From the NCBI GenBank assembly GCA_034698045.1, contig JAQGAU010000130.1:1-38944 (forward strand): a DNA stretch of 38,944 nt, read 5' to 3'. This DNA is from Paramacrobiotus richtersi. Lineage: Eukaryota > Tardigrada > Eutardigrada > Parachela > Macrobiotidae. The position numbers and the translations under genes were made by a program. This document shows, one piece after another, positions 21,077 to 32,133 of this stretch. The notes beneath the pieces were generated by a model that ran no database searches, was not told where the DNA came from, and saw only the letters and a program-made list of their open reading frames with translations. Every line of letters begins with the position of its first letter. Within the stretch, counting starts at the first letter, position 1.

Positions 21077-24000
21077 TCACTTCGCTACCGGATGGATTTG
21101 CACGTTCAAGCGCTGTAGAGCTTTGCCGGTGCGGACAGCGTCTTCCCATATGAAATCCTGTAAAGAGCGATAACTCTGAAATCCGTATACACATGCAGAT
21201 GGCCGAATGATCGGTAAACTTACTGATCGTAACGAACGATCAAAATCTTTGTAGGAGTTTAGCCGGATGTGCCAGGTGGCTGTTTCGACCCAGGCATTGT
21301 CGGTATTCTCAGGGTCGTCTAAGTAACCACGTTCTAACTCTTGAACATTCAACAAATGTCCACCTGTTGCATGCCTGGAAAAGGCAATTTTCTCCAAGAC
21401 CTGAAAAAAGCGAAATTCAAGAACTGCGGATAGCGCTCTAGCTAACTTCGAAACCGATCACTGTTACTGCATCTATGTTTTCTGCAAAACGAACAGATGC
21501 AAAAACTGACATCCATAAGGTATGACAATCTTTGAGATTTTCATTGGTCAAAAAGCAACTGCGACGTACTTGTGATGTACATTAAAATTTTCGTCAAACA
21601 AGCAAGCTGTTGCAACTTCGTAATTATTTACTGTAAAGTATATATAGAGTGCCGTTTAATTGACCGAACGAGCGAAGCGAGCGAGGTTTATTCTTCTAAA
21701 GGGGCCAAAAGTCACTTCGCATTTTGACTAGATCTCGAAAACCTGACGTTAGATTTTCATGCTTTTTTGGGATTCATCTCAGATTATGTGCTTATCGTGT
21801 ATAAAAATACCAGGTGGGGTGGGAAAATTCTGTGAGTCCGGATATCCGGACTTGAAATTTCCCATAGACTCCTATGTTAAACGTCGCGTGGCGTGCCCAA
21901 GCATAATCGAAGGAGGGTACGCTAAATATAGAGTGAGGGGGTGGGGGTGGCGGAATAAAAACACTTTTTGACTTTGTGCGGGTTTGTGCGGGGAAGATGG
22001 AAAACATAAACTTCGGGCTGACCGACGGGGAGAAAGGCAGATTCCAGAAAAGCAGAAAACAAATGTCAAAAATAATTACTATGACCATTTTGGACAGTTG
22101 TGATGGTGTTGAAATTTGTTTCTACATAAAGTGTTTTGTCCGGGACAGCAGGTGAAGGTCCTGGAAAAGTGTAAGAAATTTCGCCAGCTAGGAATGCCGA
22201 TAAAATTCAAAGCGGTCCTTGGCGTGTACGGTAGTAAGAAGCGAACAAATTAAATACATCTGTGAAAGGGAGGAAGGCGGACCCATTTATTTCTCTGCGG
22301 AAAATAAACAGTATTTGTAATTTTGGTTTCTAATCGACGCGTTAATATATCAATTTTGGAAGTTTTATTAATTTTTGCTGCCCAGATGACGCGGAGCGGC
22401 ACATATAACATTTGAAGCAATTATGGTAATGACACGGGACGGACAACTGCAGCCGGGCAGAAATTTGAAATTTCTATAAGTTATGCTTTGAACTAACTGA
22501 CGAACTTACGTTATAAACCAAGTCGGTTCTCGAATCGAAACTTGATAATTACACTCGAAGTCTTATTACTGGTTAGTATACGGGTTATGGGCTTATGGCC
22601 TGCTTTATTTCGCTCGGTATACAAGCACGAAAGAATGAAGTGCTACCTAGTATACAGCGCTACTGCAAACACTACGAACAGTACGAGGTCACCTTGGGGA
22701 GATCTTTCAACTCTTTTGTGGCATTACTCAGTTCTAGGGTTTCTGAATTGTTGTAGTCGAACAAGGTTGCGAATGCAAGAAGAACGACTTTGACAAAGTT
22801 ATCTTCGGAACTGTATGCTGGAATCTGCAGCGATTTTAAAATGTAACACACAGATGCAATTGACGTATGTACGTTCGAAAACCGAGGCCTACATTTGGGA
22901 AACGAACAAATTTGCTGGTAGAGGAAGTGGTTTTTACAGTAACCACTTGCATGTTGTCCGCCCTTCCCCGAGTAATAACCAATTGGACATAGTGGTTCGG
23001 TCCAAATCGATGCAGATTGCCTCTTCCGCTTAGTCCTGTCCGACCCATGGGATTTCTGTAACGAATAATAACTGAATGTAGTTCGTACTTCTCCAGATAC
23101 ACTGTGCACACACTTGTGTCCACTGACAAGTGAGCTTCGCTTTCGCGATCGGTTTAACATTTACAGTTGTCTTTGCCATTATCATTATCATTATGTTGTA
23201 TGAAACAATAGCTCCAAAATTAACAATGATTTTGCAAAGGTCGTCAGCTTAAACATAACCAATTATATGAGACAACTTGCATATACTGGTGGTGCTGGAT
23301 GTCCGGTAAAATTTAATTTGAAAAAATTTTGTTTTTTTGCTTCAGTATGCCTTACTTCGGTAAGCCGAGATCATTAAGTTCGTAGTGTGATTTTGCGAGT
23401 GTAGTGCCAATCCAGCTTCGGCGGTCGATGCACATTTGATTGTCCAAGATAATTACATCGTTCCAGCAAAATAATTCTGACGGATGCTCATAATCTGTCA
23501 ACGGATGCACGAAATCCGCATCGAAATTAGGGAACACTGTAGAGACTGTCTCCTCATCTTCATTCCGTACTACTCTGGAATCCAATTTTGGATCGACAAA
23601 AGCTTGCTCGGAAACGGGAAACTCTTCAGCTGGTTTTGAATAATCCGCCGGATCGTATAGATCGTACGACACCTGTTTTAGACAACTCTCTTAGATAGAA
23701 CTTCTGTAGGACTTTGTATAATTCTCGTAAATATGATATGGTTCATAAAAATTGTGCGATAAAATCTTGCTCTCTAAAGCATCGGCATTTAGAGAAATTG
23801 CAGAAAATTTAGTTACGCAGCTATTATCATTATACCCCCCACGGCACGAATTTGTTGAACACATTGAAACGAAAAATATTTGTTCCTTGATAGGGTGACT
23901 GCCGACTTAATCGATGGGTTTTGCCTCCTTCGTCGGAATCGTCATCTACAGAAGTAAACAAAGCACTGCCCCTTTACCGGAAAGGTCACTTCAATAGTAC

Positions 24001-27000
24001 AGTGAGCATATATGTTTTTACATGTTTGTAATTTCCGTATAAAATGCTGGTTGCAATTGTGTAGCACTTCAGGCTTACCAATACGCTCAATAGTCTGCTT
24101 AATCTCTTCCAAATAAAGTCGGTTATCATCGCATTTTTTCTCCAGTTCTTTAAGCCGATCCCGAAATCCCATAATACTCCCTTTCACCGAGGCCTGGGTT
24201 TCCATAATTTCTTCGGTACTGCATATGACAACCGTTACATTTAAGGGACAGAAACGAATACGAAAACTGATGGTTTTTAACGGTTATTTCCGAATACGGG
24301 CATACAGTACTGACATTTTATACTGATCTTTGCTGATGCGCTTATCCTTTTCCTCTTGCGCCTTTATTCTGTAGTACTCTTTGGTCAGTCCCATCCAATA
24401 ATTATACGTGGTGTCGGATGACTTGTGCGTTCTCTGATGTTTCAAGCGGATATCCCGGCGTTTAGTCAGACCTCGCAGTCGGTCTCCATTCATGCCCTTG
24501 ACCTTTCCACAGCACATGATCAAGAAGCTAAAACCGTAGCTGAAGACGGAAAACGGTGGCGGAAGGGCTGGACGGGATGCAAAATCAAGAATTATGCCAT
24601 ATCGTTGGAATTTCCAGATATAATCCGCCTCCTCCTTCACTTTCATCAGCGTTCCCCTGTAATATGTCTGTTCGATTAGGTTGCACACAGATTCTGCTTC
24701 TGAATTTGAAAAAAATATATTTTGTATTAGAGAGAGAATATTGTTGATACGCGGCGAATGGTGTCCTATTCATCTCCGTTCCCACATGTACAGAATACTG
24801 TAGTTGTCAGTTGTTACTTACGAAAACAACGCATATAACAGCGTCACCAAGATAAGCTTCAGAATGACCATATACTGGATATTCAGAATGTAGCTGGTCC
24901 AACTGATGGTTGGACATTCATGGTGAGAATAGTCACCAGTCCAGCAGTAATCTGATTGGTTGACAATCCGAGCGTGTTCACATCTATCACTGCTGCAATG
25001 CAAAAATATTGAAGCATATATACAAACATAACTATTAATATATAGATGTCACCGGCATGTGCGTTATTCATTAGGAAAAGCAAGTGTCAGACATATTGCG
25101 AAATTGCATTTATATTGCAAATATATATTGCAAAATAGTACGAAACAAGTCGATCGTCGCCGAGAAAAAGTCAACATATATACGACCTCTGTGACGAAAA
25201 GCCAATACCCTTTAATCATTTCAGCCAAACTTACTAGTCAATTTCTCCTAGGAAAGCCGTGAATAACGTGAAAAATGCTCGGAAAAATCCGCGCCTCCAA
25301 GTTTCAGTACCAAAGGGAAAATCGGGATACATGACCGCTTGCAGGACAAACATATTGGCCAACTAATAACAAGGAAAGCCGCTTCTGTGAGGTAGATTTG
25401 TGTGCTAATGGCAAATTATAGAATAATAATCGCAATAACCACTTACCAAAAATGGGCAAACAAGTTTGAGAAAGTTGACAAAATCCACAGCAAGCATACG
25501 CTTAATTCTGTACAGCATCGGCCTACAAAAAGCAGTTGCAAATAGCCTATGACAATGACGTGTAACATATTGTCTCCGTAGTTTTATGATAGCGGCTGCA
25601 ACAATATGTTGATTATAACTTACCCCAACGTAGGGTGCATTGGAAAAAACACGGCGATCATTCTGTAATACATGTATAACAGACCTGCAATGATTAAAAA
25701 ACACTCGAAATAAAAATATAGAATTACGTGTCTGTATTTCATATCACACTGGACAACTTTTATCGTTACCTATGGACATCAGTGCGCGACTGTAGAATGG
25801 CCGAACGAGTCCAAAATATACGCCAACAATACGTAGGAAGAATGCTGATAGTACAAATGCAGAAAGTATCAATATCTCGGCAAATCTTTCGAAAAGGTCA
25901 ACGGGAAAATCTTGCTTTACTTGATAGATTGTCCTGCAATATGTTTATGTTGTAAATCGAGCTGCCACAAAAATATGTGACACTCGCTTCTAAAGTAGAT
26001 GTAGCGTACCTTAGAATAATTTCGATCACCATAAGAAAGGTCCAAGTTATTATCACAATGTCCATGGTCATACTTTCACATGTTAGGATAAGGATAGTTA
26101 TAGAAAACAGTCCCAGATAGGCCCAGTACATAAGCTAAAACCGTGAAACTGACGTGTATGAAATATGCTGCAGTTAAAATTTGTATCGCTAATTCAGTGA
26201 TGTTATTACGACTCACCTGAAACATCCAGAATTTTGTTCTTGGTGCCGTCCATAAATAAACGACCTTTCGGTAAAACGGAAGCTCTTTTCTAATATACAG
26301 GGCATTCTTGCTCGTAGAGCTGGGCAGTACTGAATGTCTACGATTAACGGGAGTTGCTGTTTCTCGTTGACCAGCTTCGATTAGTTCAAGTTGCTTAATT
26401 CGCCTCGCACTTGCTTCGCGATTATGGAGGTCAACTTGATATGGATCTATTCGTATAATCAGAGATTATATAAACGTTCTTATATACAAGGTTAATTATA
26501 AATTTAACTTGTAAAATCCTACCATGAATGTTTTCAAGTGAATCCGCTTTCACGACCTCGTCTGCATGACTGAAATGATTAGAGGTCCGGTCCATGCGGT
26601 ACTGACTTTCAAAATTTTTCCGAGGATACTGTATCCAAAACGGTATGGGGAACAACAACAATGCTGACAAAATCAATCTGTGAAATTGCAGATAGTTCAG
26701 TTATCAAAATCTGCTATGTCGAATTCGTGCAGAATTAATACATATTTATTAGCACATGCAACTACAGCACGTACAGATACTTGCAATTGTCGTAGTTCAT
26801 CCTACTTTAAAAGTGTTATTATTTTATGTATGTGGCTGCAGTTTATGGGCTTTCAGTTATTTATATATAGTAACGCCAGGTCCAAGCTTTTTTTGGTATT
26901 GTAGTGACTTGTTATAGTACAAGTTACGTATTAACGATGTAATACGTGCGTTATGAGTTCTCTTGTGTTTGATTGGTTGTGTTATCTGTGTACGACTTCC

Positions 27001-30000
27001 TTGAGGAAGCCGTGAGGAAATGGGCCTTTGCGTAGCTTGAGTTTTGTGAGAGAAATCAGTATGTTGTGAGAAGTGTTTTCAATCAGCATCCTTGTGTTTT
27101 ATGGAATAAACAGTGAAGACGTAGCTACGGATTTCGCCTTTGACCTTTAGTAGGAAGTAGACGTACTTTTTGCTAGAAGTCATAGTTAAGACAATTCCAT
27201 CTGTCTTACTTTACATCTAAGACATATTCCATCAGTCTTAATATTTATGAGATTTATTCCATCATATCTCATATTTCCATCAGTGAGAGTTCATATCACA
27301 AACAGCGGTTTGTGATAACAGTTCAGATAGAGAGATAGTCGAGTGTTGAGTCTTATCCCGACGAGTGTCGGTGAGTCGTGTATGGTGGATTTACGGTGTT
27401 TATCCCCCATATTCCGTCAGTAGTGTCGATTATTGCAAATGTACAGTCTCTGTATTAGTGCTAAGGAATTGCTAAAATCTACGATCAGTCTCTTTGATTG
27501 TACATCTCACTTTATGCTGTCTGGCAGGCCGAATATATGTCGTTCCAGCGAGCCTGTAATTTCAATTCCTCCTTCCCATATATGCGTCAGCCATTTTTGA
27601 CAGGATTCATGAGCCAAAAAATACCTAATTGTTCAAAAAATCATGAACCTGGAATCGGATAGAGCATATGCATTTTACCAAGACAGCTTATGTATAATCA
27701 GCTGATGTACCCGCAATAAATATTTCCCACAGAGCTGAAAATAACAGAAAGCGATAACTACGCTCTACGAGTACAGTACCTGTTTTCGCAGTCATAAGCT
27801 AGTTTCAATGGCGTCTTGTCGTTAAAGTCAGAGAACTTCTGATTTAATAGTTCGAAAGCACGGGCATTTGACTCGCGGTAGCTCATGTCCAGCACATCAG
27901 TCGCCATTTTGCTAAACGCTCGACTTTGATCCCGTAGTTTCAGAGCCGTCTCCGATTCCGGACAATAATCTCTTAAATTACGGAACATTGCGCTCAAGAA
28001 CAGAGCTAAAGGAATGGGATCATCACAAAAGCGCCAGAGACTTTTTGCAATTTCCGAACGGTTCATCAGGACTGCCCACACAAGGAGAGCATTGGTAGCC
28101 TGTGGAAGAAATGTTATGCTGATTTTTGGTACCAGTATAACGATTTCGGTCGGCATACAATGCATATACCAATTATACGTCGAAATACGCAGAAAACTAT
28201 TTTACAGATGCATAATATATGCAACACCGACAAACGTCAAAAAATAGTATAAATAATATCTTCATCTATAATAATCGAAAATTTAGATTGTTACTTCTCG
28301 AAATGTATTAATTTTTCTTAACCCTAAGAGGCGGAAACAAGTCTGGTTTTCCGTATGGACGCTGCACAGCTGGTGGAAATTATTCTTTTAGCAACAGTAC
28401 TCATATGTACATCTTTCTTGATAATGTGTGTTTCTCTACGAATAATGCGAGATGTAAAGTGGTTTTATGTAATTATATTATAATTGGCTAACTCGTAAAC
28501 GTACCTTTCGTTCTGCAGTAACTTCGTTTTCGATCATTCCGATGGCATTTTTGGAAAGTTCAGCCATGCTGAGAAAATTCTTAATGCCAGTCAGTTCTTC
28601 AACAACCAAGTTTAGGTCCTTTGTGACAAATGATTCCTTCAGATTGTCATCTGCATATTTAAAAGTATTTCAGTAAATTGGAATTTGCAAATTCGCGGCA
28701 GTGTCTAAAGCATCCGGGCCAAGCTACAAGCATAATTTAATCTACTCAGTACAACAAGAAATGTCTTACCGATAATGCGAGCCAACAACTGTTCCCACAC
28801 GACGCTTACAAAGAATTCGGCATCCTCTGCCCGTCGAAAAAGATGCAGTAGTTTTGAATGGCTTAAGTATTTATGGATAGCAAAGTCCTGCTCCATGAAA
28901 TATTCTAAAAATCGCTCCCGATTCTTCCATAGCAAGCTTTTTTCGTAAAGGTCATTGTCGATCTATAAACCAGAATCTGATCGAAAACCGTTTACGTTAG
29001 ATCTGTTATAGAAATATCGAAACAAGTACTTTTTTAAGGATAGGTACACCGACGGTAGTTTTAAAGTACATGTATATGCGTGCAGATGTGGAAACGGATG
29101 GTTCTAACTGTTTTATTAATTAAATACACACACTAGTGAAATATGGTAGCTTACTTTCAAAGTATGCCATTCATCCCGCGCCATAATTTTTGACAAAGCC
29201 AAAGACGGTTTGTTGAACTGCATTGTCAGTACCAAATCAGAGCGAATTTGGTCGCGTATGTTGGAACCTATATGAAAATTATAACAAGAATACAGAAAAC
29301 TTCACATGTGCAGACCAGTAATTCACAGTGAAACATTTCTTCAAATTATCGGTTCATTGTGGAATTAACAGCTTGTAAATAAGTCTTCAGTGTAGAGGTC
29401 GTATAAGCGTCAAAAATAACTGTTATTCAATTGAAACTAAAATTAAGCTGAAAGATGAACGAATTTTATCTGATCCTTTTACCTACTGGTAACATGTGGT
29501 CGTCCTTCGAAAACAGCCATTAAAATATGATCGTCCAGATTGCTGAGGTCGTCATTGGAAGAAATGACCGTAAGTAACACACCCCCACTAGTGTTTGAGC
29601 ATCCGAGTGCTATACAGTCCAAGATTTTTTCCCGCATACTTGTTCGTTCGGATTCGTGTTCGATTAAATTGGTGGAGAACACTCGATTGATTCGTTTCAT
29701 TACTTCCGGTCGCAGGGAATTTAATTCGAGGAGATTTCGGCCACTGACAATCGGAAACAAAAAAAAACGGCTGTTTTCTTTCTAGATGGGAATAATTCAT
29801 AAATATAACGGAAACATACTGCTCGTAAAAATAGTCCTCAAAAGTTGCCGCTAAAATGTCGGCAACAAAGCCGGTTCCTTTGATTATGATAACAGGAACA
29901 TTGTTTTTCAAATTCGTGTGCACTTGATCCAGTTCGACGGGTCCACCTTGTACTAAAACTGCAATCAGTGGAATCTGCTGATGAGCAACAGTTGATCGGG

Positions 30001-32133
30001 GACTATCGGCAACATTTGGACTGCGGTCATCATCCGAATCACTTTCTACGATTTGGGTTCGTGTGCCAGATTCTAATTTTCTTGATGTTATTCATACCGA
30101 GCAGTTTTTTGCTTACGGTAATATTCCGGTATAACAGTTTTGTCTTTGGTCCTCAGCCCCGATTCTCTGGAGAGTTCTTTCTCGAGCTGTACCCGAAACG
30201 TCGCGGATGCTTTGTAGGAGCGTTTGAGGAGAAAAAAATGTGTGTGATAGGAATCCATATCATAATACAGTTTGTCGTGCTCCTTGTCGACAGGACTGAT
30301 TTTTATTCTTCCTCCCTGCAATTTCCTGTACTGTATTAGTTGCGTACTGCGTCACAGTCAGAAAGTTGACGCATTTGCATAATAACGCAAATTTGTAAAA
30401 CCTGATGTAAAGTATGCATAACTGAAATTATACTGCCGCTAACTAATACAATGCTGTTCAACTTCAGCGTACAACGTATTAGATGGTCGAATGCAGCGTG
30501 ACTAGCGTGCGCTAAATATATTTCGATAACTATCTATAATTATACATTCTTACGTTAATAATACATGCATTTAGATCATAACCCCCAGGTTTTATTTTCT
30601 TGTTCCTGTGTACGTGGGGCCTTCCTTTAAGATTATGGAAGACCATGTGGAGTTTTATTAATTCAGCAGTCGTGACTGTATTACATTGATGCTCACCTGT
30701 ACGGTGGTGAAAACATCTGGGTCTTTTAAGAGTGGGATCGGTACAATTCCCATGAGAACAAGGTCAGTTTTCTTTTTGTTGAGATGTTCCTTGGTGTACA
30801 CTTCATGCTTTTGTCTGGATTCCCGGTGCCGATGCTCATTGCGTACAGCGTCACCAATCAGTTTAGCAATTCCGTAATGTAGTCCGTTGGTCATAATCCA
30901 CACATTGGCTGTGTTTACCAGCTATAAATTATGAATTGTGACATACAAGGATGTCAAAGGAAATTATCGATTACATCGACCGATGTGCCTTTCTTCGCAC
31001 ACCTTAACAATCCCATTCTGCAATGCCGCACGATGATCCTCCTTGTTCCATGCCTTGAAAAAACGTGTTCCTCCTATAAACGATATGATAATGTCTGGAC
31101 TCTTGAGGTTCCATTTACTGAACACCGCGTTGACCGCAGACTCGATAGCGGCTTCTTTTGCCAGTTGCAGAAACGGTCGCTCCTAAAATTATATACAATG
31201 CAAAATTAGAACTAATTTAAAAACCAGAGTCATGTAAAATCGGAAATAAAGCATGGATGCAGACATATATCAGTTGATTCTGGGATGTACATTTTAAAAT
31301 ACAGCATATATTTCTAGCAAAAAGTTTAAAGAAACAGATGCCTGGACACATTTGTATATGCTTGTGCAGTTTATATATATAGTAACGTAACCAGTTCAGC
31401 TTTGTTATTCACTATGCTGATGCAAAAACAGGTATTGTTTAAATTGTTTAAAGTGGCACATATGCAAATCTATGGTTGGTATCCCATGTATATAATCTGA
31501 AATTTAAATTTTCTATATACAGTAAGCGATAAAACTGTTCCCAGATAAACAGTACGGCAATACGTTAACCTGGAATTCATTACATTGTCGCCAACCAGCT
31601 GTCCCTTTAAAACGCTCCTGGCAAGCGAAAATGGAGCCTAGAAATTAGCCATTTAATCAGCACGATTCCATCTCAAAACAGGTGCGCTTACAAACAGCAG
31701 TCCAACATTTTCCTCCAAATCCTTATCATTTGCAGTAACTTTGGATTCCTTTCTTGAAGTAAATTGCTGTGTACAGAAACATTGTAAATATGTGCACATA
31801 TAAATTAATGCAAAACAATATCCTTTGCAAATTTTTACCTTAACTGCAATTTTCGACATATTTTTTAAGCGCAAATGAGGCTGCACAACATACTGAACCG
31901 CTGAAACAATAACTAAAACTGATTTTTTAAAACTTAACCACAGTTTCAAACATTCGTTCATGTACGTAGATGTAATTAACTGTCACATACTGCATATTTG
32001 TAAATTCACATACATCCTACTGGAACAAAAGAACTAATGATTTTTGGTACGCATGTACAGTAAGCTATAAAGCCATGCTTACCTCCCTGGCGCTGTCTAG
32101 CTGAAAATCCAGAACACCTCCCGTTATGGCCAT
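21077..32133 (-). CDS. TRPM2-like: TRPM2-like cation channel with NUDT9-H domain (gene C)
   Basis: Third TRPM2-like channel and tandem copy of B. It has 29 exons from ATG 32133 to TGA 21079-21077, giving about 1,577-1,588 residues with the same domain order as B. Exon lengths equal B in most cases; small differences are codon multiples, except around exon 3. There the donor aligned to that of B (after 31570, AG/gttaac) gives the wrong phase for exon 4. In-phase alternatives end at 31584 (AAT/gtaatg) or 31551 (ACT/gtttat). Elsewhere no stop or frameshift was found, so I call it functional with one uncertain junction. The C-terminus ends H-P-V-A-K, five residues longer than B. Two introns hold insertions absent from B. 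Confidence 0.9.
21480..22640. mobile_element. Insertion of about 1 kb in intron 27 of gene C, probably a degenerate transposable element
   Basis: The intron between exons 27 and 28 is 1,292 bases in C and 237 in B, with related ends. The extra DNA has a different texture: a cgagcgaagcgagcgag stretch at about 21670, a perfect 18-base palindrome at 21835-21852, a GC-rich purine run near 21930 and no long ORF. Exact ends and target duplications were not resolved, so the family is unknown. Confidence 0.55.
21835..21852. repeat. Perfect 18-base palindrome
   Basis: AGTCCGGATATCCGGACT equals its own reverse complement. It lies inside the intron-27 insertion of gene C. Confidence 0.9.
24079..24656 (-). 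other. Gene C exons 22-23: TRP helix and coiled coil
   Basis: Exon 24656-24306 contains Y-I-W-K-F-Q-R-Y and F-A-S-R-P-A-L-P-P-P-F. Its donor is best placed at CT/gtatgc to keep phase. Exon 24218-24079 is the coiled coil (K-E-L-E-K-K-C-D-D-N-R-L-Y), 140 bases as in A and B. Confidence 0.87.
26720..27495. mobile_element. Insertion of about 0.7 kb in intron 13 of gene C with hairpin array
   Basis: The intron is 833 bases against 127 in B, and both retain similar ends (tgtgaaattg beside exon 14, attgta-a/c-atct beside exon 13). The inserted DNA has no substantial ORF. It contains an AATAAA near 27104 and, at 27187-27317, a series of inverted repeats. A solo LTR or a structured non-autonomous element would fit, but no terminal repeats or target duplication could be fixed by eye. 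Confidence 0.5.
27187..27317 (+). repeat. Array of hairpins sharing an ATTCCATC loop
   Basis: Three successive stem-loops: 27187-27208 (stem TAAGAC/GTCTTA), 27218-27240 (same stem), and 27247-27272 (stem ATGAGAT/ATCTCAT). Each has ATTCCATC in the loop, and a fourth loop-like TTTCCATCAG follows at about 27273. Beyond it is a 9-bp stem at 27294-27317 (TATCACAAA/TTTGTGATA). Confidence 0.75.
27780..29267 (-). other. Gene C exons 9-12: MHR3-4 region
   Basis: Exons 29267-29155, 28962-28770, 28650-28505 and 28099-27780 are the same lengths as in B (113, 193, 146, 320). The blocks F-L-E-Y-F-M-E-Q-D-F and L-L-V-W-A-V-L-M-N-R are identical to B. Confidence 0.9.
29487..32133 (-). other. Gene C exons 1-8: SLOG/MHR1-2 region
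   Basis: Exons 32133-32083, 31766-31692, 31637 to about 31551, 31182-31003, 30921-30697, 30315-30117, 30045-29820 and 29743-29487. The motifs are those of B: I-I-I-S-F-I-G-G-T-R-F-F, W-I-M-T-N-G-L-H-Y-G, H-T-H-F-F-L-L and P-V-I-I-I-K-G-T-G-F-V-A-D. Exon 8 has one extra codon relative to B (C-S-N-T-S-G-G). Confidence 0.85.

Larger units (their letters stand above)
21077..23945 (-). other. Gene C exons 24-29: NUDT9-H domain, Nudix box degenerate
   Basis: Exons 23945-23836, 23672-23356, 23055-22893, 22824-22693, 21400-21224 and 21157-21077. Kept motifs are L-S-R-Q-S-P-Y, D-R-R-S-W, N-P-M-G-R-T-G-L-S-G-R-G, F-G-P-N-H and Y-L-D-D-P-E-N-T-D-N-A-W-V-E. The Nudix position reads I-P-A-Y-S-S-E-D-N-F then L-A-F-A-T-L-F-D-Y, so the catalytic residues are absent. 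Confidence 0.9.
24822..27624 (-). other. Gene C exons 13-21: transmembrane channel domain
   Basis: Exons 27624-27511, 26677-26523, 26446-26217, 26134-26010, 25933-25770, 25684-25624, 25522-25447, 25362-25235 and 24992-24822, all equal in length to B. The pore loop F-F-T-L-F-T-A-F-L-G-E-I-D is identical to B. The intron between exons 13 and 14 is 833 bases, against 127 in B. Confidence 0.9.

Noticed and set aside
22672-23160. 162-residue minus-strand ORF overlapping two NUDT9-H exons of gene C
   Set aside because: It runs through introns and partly in the wrong frame. The spliced exons 23055-22893 and 22824-22693 explain the real coding content.
29968-30339. 123-residue plus-strand ORF opposite gene C exons 6-7
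   Set aside because: It is the shadow of conserved minus-strand TRPM exons and crosses their intron.
10164-32133. The idea that B or C is a pseudogene
   Set aside because: Across 29 exons each, nearly all splice sites are GT-AG and phases agree. No internal stop was found; only the exon 3 junction of C is doubtful.
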